Shown here piece by piece: positions 35,059 through 40,433 of a stretch of 40,433 bases of DNA. The DNA is taken from positions 1 through 40,433 of the forward strand of contig JAAYDI010000087.1 of assembly GCA_012729315.1 (NCBI GenBank). The letters run 5' to 3'. The translations under genes and the position numbers were made by a program. Each line of letters starts with the position of its first letter. The first letter of the stretch is position 1. The notes beneath the pieces were generated by a model. That model was not told where the DNA came from, did no database searches, and saw only the letters and a program-made list of their open reading frames with translations. The stretch comes from Planctomycetaceae bacterium (GTDB lineage: Bacteria > Planctomycetota > Planctomycetia > Pirellulales > Pirellulaceae).

Positions 35059-35389
35059 CAAATCGCTGCGGAGCGGCTCAGCCCACTCATTCTCGGCACA
35101 GCACCGCAGTGGCCGGTGTCTAACGGTCGGACAGTGCACGACCGGCCGCTCCGCCGCCCGCGCGTCCCGTCGCAGAGCAGAAGCAGTGTCGAGCCACGGG
35201 TACGGCCGGAGTTGTGATTACGCGGATCATAACGACCGTGCTGATGGTCGTTCCACAAATCCTGACAGTTTGGCAACTTACGCTAAACATCGCCCGCCGG
35301 GTCCAGCTTGACATCCCATACCCCCCAGTTTATCATCGAGCCATGAGGTTCTATCGAGTGGCCCTCCAACAAATGATGGCAGCACGCGC
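35059..35389. other. Intergenic region with a short perfect hairpin
   Basis: About 330 nt between plus-strand genes. A perfect 7-bp stem (AACGACC at 35231-35237, GGTCGTT at 35246-35252, 8-nt loop) lies in it without a following T-run. No gene is evident; the promoter of the coiled-coil gene may lie near 35260-35340 but I see no good consensus. Confidence 0.4.
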
Positions 35390-36880
35390 ATGATCCCCCT
35401 GCTCATCGGCATCCTTCTCCTCATCCTGTTCATTGTGGCCATCGTCCTGTCGGTTTCGACGTGGCGTGCGTGGCACATTGTCGCGGCCTGCATGACGTTT
35501 CTCGCGGCCGTGGGACTGGTGATTGTGGCCTCCTTGACGCTCAAGACGCACAATCACTGGCGCAAGACGCACGCCGACGTATCGAAGCAGGCGGCCGACG
35601 CTGCGCACGAAGGGCGGCTGCTGGCGTACGGTGATCCGACGGTTGTCGCATCGCCGACTCCGTCGGTCGACGATCTGCAGCACCAGCTGAACCGCGCGCT
35701 TCTCGACCGGGGACGCGTGTGGCGCCGCTGCACACCAGGTGTGCCGGCCAACAATGCGGTGCAGGTCTCGACGGTGCCACCGACCGAGACGGGTGAGCCC
35801 GGAGATCCGAACACGGCCCCACCCAACGGCATCGCGGTTGACATGGTGCTGTACGCGTTCCTGGAGGATGTCAATCGGATGCCGGTGGCGTACCTGGGCG
35901 AGTTTCTGGTCACCGATGCTCAGCCGACGGGTGTCACGCTGCAGCCCACACTGCCGATGGACCAGGTGCAGCAGTCCCAGGTCACCATCCAGCCGGCGTT
36001 CTGGACTCTGTACGAAATGATGCCGATCGATTCGCACCAGGTGTTTTCGGATGAAGACACGATGGGGCAGATCCTGGACGACACGCCAAAGCCAGTTTAC
36101 GGGGCGATGGACGAGCAGAATCTGCGGACGATTTTCGCGGCCGTCACCGGCCAACCTGGCGACAGCCAGGTGGTCACCGAGCTGGTCATGGACTACCTGA
36201 AGGATGGCAGTCCGGCCGGCGATCAGGACGTGAACCAGTCGCCGGAGAACATCTGGCTCAAGCTGGAGTTCAGGAAGGACCACAAGGAGCGCGTCGACAG
36301 CAGTAATCCGGACGCGGGCATGGCGGGGAACTACTTCGACCCGGAGGGGTACGCGGAAGTCTCGGCGTTGCGGCATGGCGAGGAGGCGGCGGTGCGTGCC
36401 GGTGACATCGGCATCTTCCCCTATGCGTTGGACGAGCACCGCGGGCTTGTCGATCGCCTGACGTCGAGCGAAACGTGCCGCGTGGTCGGTCCGGTCTACA
36501 TCCGGTCGCTCCGCGACTATGAGCACGCGTTCCACGACATCCAGGACCGCTTCACCCGCGCCGTGGAGGCCACTCGCCGCGCACAACGCGATGTGGACGC
36601 CTTGAAACTGACGATCATCAAGACGCAGGAACAGATCGCGTATCGGCAGGACGAACGCAGCAAGCTGCAGCAGGACCAGCAGGGATTCGAGCGGGACAAG
36701 GCCCAGTTGACCGAACTGGTGGCAGCACTTGAATCCCAGAAGACCGCGCTGCGGGACGAACTGAGCAACCTGTTCAAAGTCAACCTGGCACTCGAACAGC
36801 AGTTGACCGATTACAACGCGCGGCTGACAGAGGAGATCAACCAGCGTGCTGCTGCGGTGGCGGTGGTTCCTCATCCCTGA
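35390..36880 (+). CDS. Membrane-anchored coiled-coil protein of unknown function
   Basis: The 496-residue protein has two N-terminal hydrophobic helices (about 2-22 and 29-51) with no cleavable signal, a central folded part without recognised motifs (a long region with FLVTDAQPTGVTLQPTL and FWTLYEMMP), and a C-terminal coiled coil (about 385-490; long runs of Glu, Gln and Lys in heptads, such as DERSKLQQDQQGFERDKAQL). Such proteins can tether or sense at the membrane. I do not recognise the family. ATG at 35390 is used; no clear ribosome binding site is visible. A short AG-free GC-rich intergenic stretch follows before the second rhomboid gene. The frame is intact and codon use is like its neighbours. 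Confidence 0.75.
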   Translation: MIPLLIGILLLILFIVAIVLSVSTWRAWHIVAACMTFLAAVGLVIVASLTLKTHNHWRKTHADVSKQAADAAHEGRLLAYGDPTVVASPTPSVDDLQHQLNRALLDRGRVWRRCTPGVPANNAVQVSTVPPTETGEPGDPNTAPPNGIAVDMVLYAFLEDVNRMPVAYLGEFLVTDAQPTGVTLQPTLPMDQVQQSQVTIQPAFWTLYEMMPIDSHQVFSDEDTMGQILDDTPKPVYGAMDEQNLRTIFAAVTGQPGDSQVVTELVMDYLKDGSPAGDQDVNQSPENIWLKLEFRKDHKERVDSSNPDAGMAGNYFDPEGYAEVSALRHGEEAAVRAGDIGIFPYALDEHRGLVDRLTSSETCRVVGPVYIRSLRDYEHAFHDIQDRFTRAVEATRRAQRDVDALKLTIIKTQEQIAYRQDERSKLQQDQQGFERDKAQLTELVAALESQKTALRDELSNLFKVNLALEQQLTDYNARLTEEINQRAAAVAVVPHP

Positions 36881-37034
36881 GCCGTCGAGCCGGACCTGGT
36901 GCGCGGTCAGTGGCCGCAGTTCAGGCTCACCGTCCCGGAGCGTGTCCTCCCGGGGCGCTGACCCGGTCGAGTATTTTTATTTTCGGCGTGGCCGTTGATC
37001 CACACTCGCCACACCCGCTCCACCGCTCTACGAT

Positions 37035-37064
37035 ATAGCCCGGGATCAAATAGCCCGGGATCAA
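37035..37064. repeat. 15-bp tandem duplication upstream of the second rhomboid
   Basis: ATAGCCCGGGATCAA occurs twice back to back at 37035-37049 and 37050-37064, in the leader of the rhomboid gene that starts at 37138. It contains the palindrome CCCGGG and looks like a recent slippage duplication; it could also be a tandem regulator site. Confidence 0.7.
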
Positions 37065-37137
37065 TGAAAGTGGACAGGTGCCCGGCCTGTCCCCGGTACC
37101 TGCCACGCCCGCCAGCCGATCCCACGGAGGGACAGCC

Positions 37138-38061
37138 TTGGGAATCTATGATCGCGAGTACTACCAGGAAGACGGTCCCCGGGGTTTCACCCTGACCGGT
37201 GCCCCGCGGCTGATCGTCACGAATCTGGTGATCATCAACGTCGCGCTTGCGCTGGTTGACATCTTCACGCCGGTCACCGCCGAGGGGGACGGTCACTGGC
37301 TGAGCAGCCTGCTGGCGCTCCAGGCCGACGCCTATCGCCGGCCCTGGGAGATCTGGAACCTGCTGTCCTACGGCTTCGCCCACGCGCCGCTCGATCGCGG
37401 TGGCATCTGGCATGTCGGCCTGAACATGTTCATGCTCTGGATGTTCGGCCGCGAGATCGAGCTGCGACTTGGTCGGGTCGAATTTCTGTGGTTCTACCTC
37501 ACGTCGATCGTGTTTGCCGGTCTGGTTTGGCTGGGTCTGGAAAACGCCTGGCTCTGGGGGACGGAGGCGGGCCGCGTGTGGGAGCAGTTGCACAGTCCGT
37601 CGATGTACGGCGCCTCGGGGGGCGTCACGGCCGTCTTCATACTGTTTGTGCTCTACTACCCGCGGCGGACGCTCTACGTGTACGGGCTATTCGCCCTTCC
37701 CGCTTGGGTCATCGGCGCGATCGTGATCGGCCAGGATCTGCTCCGCGCACTCTCCGGCCAGTCCGGCAACGTGGCATGGCAGGCGCACCTGGGCGGTGCG
37801 GCATTCGCGCTGCTCTATCTCCGGCTCGGCGGGCGGCTGAGTCGGCTGGCGCCGGCGGGCTGGCGGTGGCCCTGGCAGACGCTCGGGCAACGTGCCCGGC
37901 TGAGAATCCACCGCCCCGAGATCGACCGCGACACATTGGACGCCGAGGCGGACCGCATCCTGGAGAAGGTGCACCGCCAGGGAGAACAGAGCCTGAGCGG
38001 GCGAGAGCGGCGGATCCTCGAACAGTACTCCCGGCAGATGCGCGAGAAACGCCGGCCGTGA
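37138..38061 (+). CDS. Rhomboid-family intramembrane serine protease with extended C-terminus
   Basis: The 307-residue protein starts MGIYDREYYQED, a pattern I associate with planctomycete rhomboids. It has about six membrane helices with catalytic Ser160 in YGASGGVTA and His217 in QAHLGGAAF, and the WHVGLN motif (His92, Asn96). Residues 240-307 are a cytoplasmic, charged tail ending in DRILEKVHRQGEQSLSGRE. The TTG at 37138 is preferred because GGAGG lies seven nt upstream and the homologous start follows it; the frame is open from 37078. A 15-bp tandem duplication lies about 75-100 nt upstream. Substrates are unknown. It ends 13 nt before the convergent GH172-like gene. Confidence 0.92.
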   Translation: MGIYDREYYQEDGPRGFTLTGAPRLIVTNLVIINVALALVDIFTPVTAEGDGHWLSSLLALQADAYRRPWEIWNLLSYGFAHAPLDRGGIWHVGLNMFMLWMFGREIELRLGRVEFLWFYLTSIVFAGLVWLGLENAWLWGTEAGRVWEQLHSPSMYGASGGVTAVFILFVLYYPRRTLYVYGLFALPAWVIGAIVIGQDLLRALSGQSGNVAWQAHLGGAAFALLYLRLGGRLSRLAPAGWRWPWQTLGQRARLRIHRPEIDRDTLDAEADRILEKVHRQGEQSLSGRERRILEQYSRQMREKRRP

Positions 38062-38074
38062 GCCGGCGGGGCAG

Positions 38075-39685
38075 TCAATCGTACAGCACGGGATGCTGCC
38101 GCCAGTCCCGGTCCCGATCGCGCGCCCACTGCGTGACGCGCGGCCGGCGTTCCCGCAGCCGCACCGATTCCAGTCCCAGGTAGTGCCCCTGCGACAGTGC
38201 GTTCTTGCCGACGCATTCCAGCCGCAGCGTGTAGTCGCCCGGCGCCGGCCAGAAGTCCAGCAGGTGGATCTCCCACTCGGACACGTCGCGCGCGTACAGG
38301 TCAAATGGCGCCCCGATCCGCACACCGTTGAGAGTGGCCTGATAGATGCCGTAGTCCGGGGCGCGCGTGACGGCCAGCAGCAGACGGCGCGGTTCGCGCT
38401 GCGTCACCTGAAACGGGATGTCGATCCACGCGCCAGAAGCCTGCGCCGGTTTGTAGAACAGCTGCCCCTCCGGATAGAACCCGAGATTCTCCTGGACCAC
38501 GCACTCCCCCGGCCCGTGATGCGCCGCGCCGGTCAAGTCCCGCGCAGTGATCTTGATGTCGAGATTGGGCAAGGTTCGGCTAGCCGCGTCCGGCACCGGC
38601 TCGCCCGGCGTCGGCTCGCCCGTCTGGTACCAGAACGCGACGCTGGCGAAGTCATCCTCCCGTTCGTTCCAGCTGTGCCGCTCCCCCTGCGGATTCTCGT
38701 CGGTGGAAATCCACCCGAAATGCTCGATCGTCACTTTGATCGATTTCTGGAAGACGATCGGATCCTGGATATGCCAGCGATAGGCGGCCGTGTGCCCGCC
38801 GACAATGCCCCACTGGTCGAAGTAGGGCGTGCCAAAGTAGGGCGTGCTGGTCGTCTGCAGACCCCAGGCAGACAAGAAGTAGTCTTCCGTGCCGGTACCC
38901 CAGATCGACGCCGCCGGTTCGCCATCAATGTAGATCTTCTCGTCACCTTCGCCAAACCACGACGGGCTGCGGGTCCGCACCGACAGCACGGTGCCCACAT
39001 AGTGCCCCCGGCCCTCGGTCTCCAGAATGAGGTAGTCCTTGCCAGCCTGGACCGGATACTCCTGGCGGTAGCGGGCATAGAAATAGGGCGTGTCGTCCGG
39101 CAGATGGTCCTTCTTGATCCAGTCGATGTTGTAGTACAGCAGATTCAGTTGCCGCACGCTCTGATTGACCAGTTCGATCCGGATCGACTTGCGGAACGGC
39201 ATGTGCCAGAAGCAGTTGTAGGAGTCCGCGTCCTCCACCACCACCGGCACGCTGATCACCTCCGCCCGCTTGCCGAAGCAGTTGGCGAAGAAATCACCCA
39301 GCGGCACTTCGATGGCCGGCTGGGGCCGGCCGTCGTACCACACGCGCAGCAGGATCTCCTGGTGGTTGGCCGACCCTTCGGGGGCCCATTCCTGCCGTTC
39401 CGGCCCGAGGAAGGTGAACCACATGTGGGTCACGACGCCAGGCCCTTCGGCATCCAGCACCACCTTCGTCGCTCCCGCCGCCACGCAGGAGTTGTCGGCA
39501 TTACTGGGCGCATACCGGCCGTGCGCGTCAACCGCGGTCGACGTCGATCGCATGCTGCGACCGTCCTTGGGCCGCGCCAGCTGCTCCATCGTCTGCGCCA
39601 GCCCGCCTGCCGCTGCCAGCCAGACGGCCCATCCCGCACCGGCCCAGGCGAACCTGACCACCCACCGCTGTACGCGCGCGCCCAT
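38075..39685 (-). CDS. Secreted GH172/DUF2961 family protein
   Basis: The 536-residue product belongs to DUF2961, now treated as glycoside hydrolase family 172, which includes alpha-fructofuranosidase/difructose-dianhydride synthase and arabinofuranosidase activities. The motif WGTGTEDYF near 262-270 contains Glu267; Glu246 in FGEGDEK lies 21 residues before it, a spacing I recall for the two catalytic glutamates of a characterised member. A signal peptide is clear: basic MGARVQRWVVRF followed by a hydrophobic Ala/Trp-rich core to about residue 31. The ATG at 39685 has GGAGG seven nt upstream; the frame is open to 39835. The last ~130 residues form a beta-rich extra domain. The true substrate is unknown. 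Confidence 0.87.
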   Translation of the reverse strand: MGARVQRWVVRFAWAGAGWAVWLAAAGGLAQTMEQLARPKDGRSMRSTSTAVDAHGRYAPSNADNSCVAAGATKVVLDAEGPGVVTHMWFTFLGPERQEWAPEGSANHQEILLRVWYDGRPQPAIEVPLGDFFANCFGKRAEVISVPVVVEDADSYNCFWHMPFRKSIRIELVNQSVRQLNLLYYNIDWIKKDHLPDDTPYFYARYRQEYPVQAGKDYLILETEGRGHYVGTVLSVRTRSPSWFGEGDEKIYIDGEPAASIWGTGTEDYFLSAWGLQTTSTPYFGTPYFDQWGIVGGHTAAYRWHIQDPIVFQKSIKVTIEHFGWISTDENPQGERHSWNEREDDFASVAFWYQTGEPTPGEPVPDAASRTLPNLDIKITARDLTGAAHHGPGECVVQENLGFYPEGQLFYKPAQASGAWIDIPFQVTQREPRRLLLAVTRAPDYGIYQATLNGVRIGAPFDLYARDVSEWEIHLLDFWPAPGDYTLRLECVGKNALSQGHYLGLESVRLRERRPRVTQWARDRDRDWRQHPVLYD

Positions 39686-39857
39686 CACAGATCCTCCCCG
39701 ATAGTCCTCCCCAATAGCGAGTAACTGCGGGGGCCGAGTATATGCCTGGCCACCAGCTCGGTCAAGCAGCAGGCAGCCATGACCCCACGATACAATACCA
39801 ACGATACAATACCAATCCAGACCAACCCCGTGCATTCGGATCCCGACAGGTGCTTTG

Positions 39858-40211
39858 ATGGACGAACCGATTCAAGTGCTGACAACTACAGGCGACCAGG
39901 ACACCGCGTTGACGATCGCGCGGGAGCTGGTCGAGCAGCGGCTGGCCGCCTGCGTGCAGGTGGGCGGCCCTCTCACCAGCGTCTATCGCTGGCAGGGCCA
40001 GGTGGAAACCGCCACCGAATGGACATGTGCCATCAAGACGGTGCGGCGGCTGTACGCGCAGGTGGAGTCCCGCGTGCGGCAACTGCACCCCTACGAGGAG
40101 CCGGAGATAGTGGTCGTCGATCTGGACGGAGGTAGTGCCACCTACCTGGCATGGCTCCGCGCCCAAGTCGCCGCGATTCCGGCCGCGGAGCAACCGGAGA
40201 ATAGAGAATAA
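39858..40211 (+). CDS. cutA: CutA1 divalent-ion tolerance protein
   Basis: CutA1 is a small trimeric protein linked to copper tolerance in E. coli. The 117-residue product keeps LVEQRLAACVQVG, SVYRWQGQVE, AIKT and HPYEEPEIV and the YLAWL near the end, so family membership is secure. The ATG at 39858 has AGG seven nt upstream; a TTG one codon before it is also possible. The family part ends near residue 108 and the last residues (PAAEQPENRE) are read from the purine-rich repeat that follows, so the C-terminus has drifted into repeat sequence. It diverges from the GH172-like gene. Confidence 0.93.
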   Translation: MDEPIQVLTTTGDQDTALTIARELVEQRLAACVQVGGPLTSVYRWQGQVETATEWTCAIKTVRRLYAQVESRVRQLHPYEEPEIVVVDLDGGSATYLAWLRAQVAAIPAAEQPENRE

Positions 40212-40250
40212 AGAATGGAGAGGAGAGAATAGAGAGGAGAGCATGGAGGG
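40195..40250. repeat. Purine-rich GAGAATA-type low-complexity tract
   Basis: Words such as GAGAATAGAGAATA and GGAGAGGAGAG follow each other almost without pyrimidines other than T. The cutA stop codon lies inside it, and the right-hand terminal repeat follows immediately. It is probably a slippage-prone or degenerate short-repeat region. Confidence 0.6.
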
Positions 40251-40433
40251 TGGCGTGGTGAAAGGCCCGAAGAGACGGCCCTGGTGCCGGTTTTGACATT
40301 ATGTTCCACCGGTGAGCCACTTCGCATTAACGGTTTACTTCTCACTGCGAACCCTGTGTCAGGTTGGCGACCCTGCACCAGGGGTGCGGTACCGGGATAG
40401 CTGTCGTCTGGCCGAAGGTCAGTTCTCACCGTA
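40251..40433. repeat. Terminal direct repeat, right copy
   Basis: This 183-nt stretch repeats 3-184 of the window in the same orientation with three substitutions and one inserted A near 40301. The window ends at CGTA, which in the left copy leads directly into the 25-nt palindrome at 182-206. The ends therefore lie within a repeat that the assembly presumably could not resolve further. Confidence 0.85.

Noticed and set aside
1-40433. Terminal repeats as evidence for a circular replicon
   Set aside because: The two copies differ at four places, and a circular overlap should be identical; the genes are chromosomal housekeeping types.
1-40433. tRNA, rRNA, riboswitch or defence genes
   Set aside because: I read all longer intergenic regions and saw no tRNA-like arms with a TTCGANTC core, no known riboswitch core and no nuclease, methylase or toxin-antitoxin pair; a covariance search could still find degenerate ones.

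Overview
The window looks like a contig from a high-GC bacterium of the Planctomycetota. This is an inference from gene content and not from a marker gene. Pointers are a FolK fused to a nucleoside-kinase-like tail, an Lgt carrying an inserted PDZ-like segment, a two-helix membrane protein with a CxC...CxC zinc ribbon, a primary sigma factor with a very acidic N-terminus, several small proteins of a type I associate with planctomycetes, and intergenic palindromes built on CCTGGGGC/GCCCCAGG. Most of it is ordinary chromosomal housekeeping with convergent and divergent gene pairs packed closely. I see no rRNA, tRNA, CRISPR array, transposase, phage gene or recognisable defence system.

Layout. 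1-480 is non-coding and repeat-rich: a 182-nt element that recurs at the right-hand end of the window (40251-40433), followed by nested palindromes. 481-5622: infA (-) diverges from hrpA (+), followed by a gph-type phosphatase. 5652-9784 (all -): glycosyltransferase 2, an orphan receiver protein, a LarA/DUF2088 protein and a SUKH-like protein. 9785-10748 is a long non-coding stretch. 10749-14010 (+): folK-dNK-like fusion, panC and lgt. 14238-16428 (+): an ECF sigma factor with a candidate autoregulatory promoter and a translationally coupled anti-sigma-like membrane protein with a Met-Pro-Gly-rich linker. 16688-18611: an unrecognised protein convergent with an orphan ParA, separated by a long inverted repeat.

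19076-21428 (+): GlpG-like rhomboid, a 74-residue protein and aroB. 21465-23558 (-): SGNH hydrolase with TPRs, divergent from a FixJ-like regulator, then dprA (+). 25611-27175 (-): M48 membrane protease and a 90-residue protein. 27532-32726: P-II protein (+) convergent with glnE and the primary sigma factor (-). 33601-36880 (+): short-chain dehydrogenase with Phe at the catalytic Tyr position, zinc-ribbon membrane protein and a coiled-coil membrane protein. 37138-40211: second rhomboid (+), a secreted GH172/DUF2961 protein (-) and cutA (+).

How the genes fit together. P-II and GlnE are the classical sensor and effector pair for glutamine synthetase control. The ECF sigma factor and its overlapping partner form a self-contained envelope-signalling unit. 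panC and lgt are 2 nt apart and folK lies just upstream, a cofactor and lipoprotein operon. Nothing here amounts to a convincing new multi-gene system. The most unusual signals are the near-identical structured repeats that close the window, the decayed kinase domain on FolK, the PDZ-like insertion in Lgt, the Met-Pro-Gly anti-sigma linker and the 44-nt inverted repeat beside parA.
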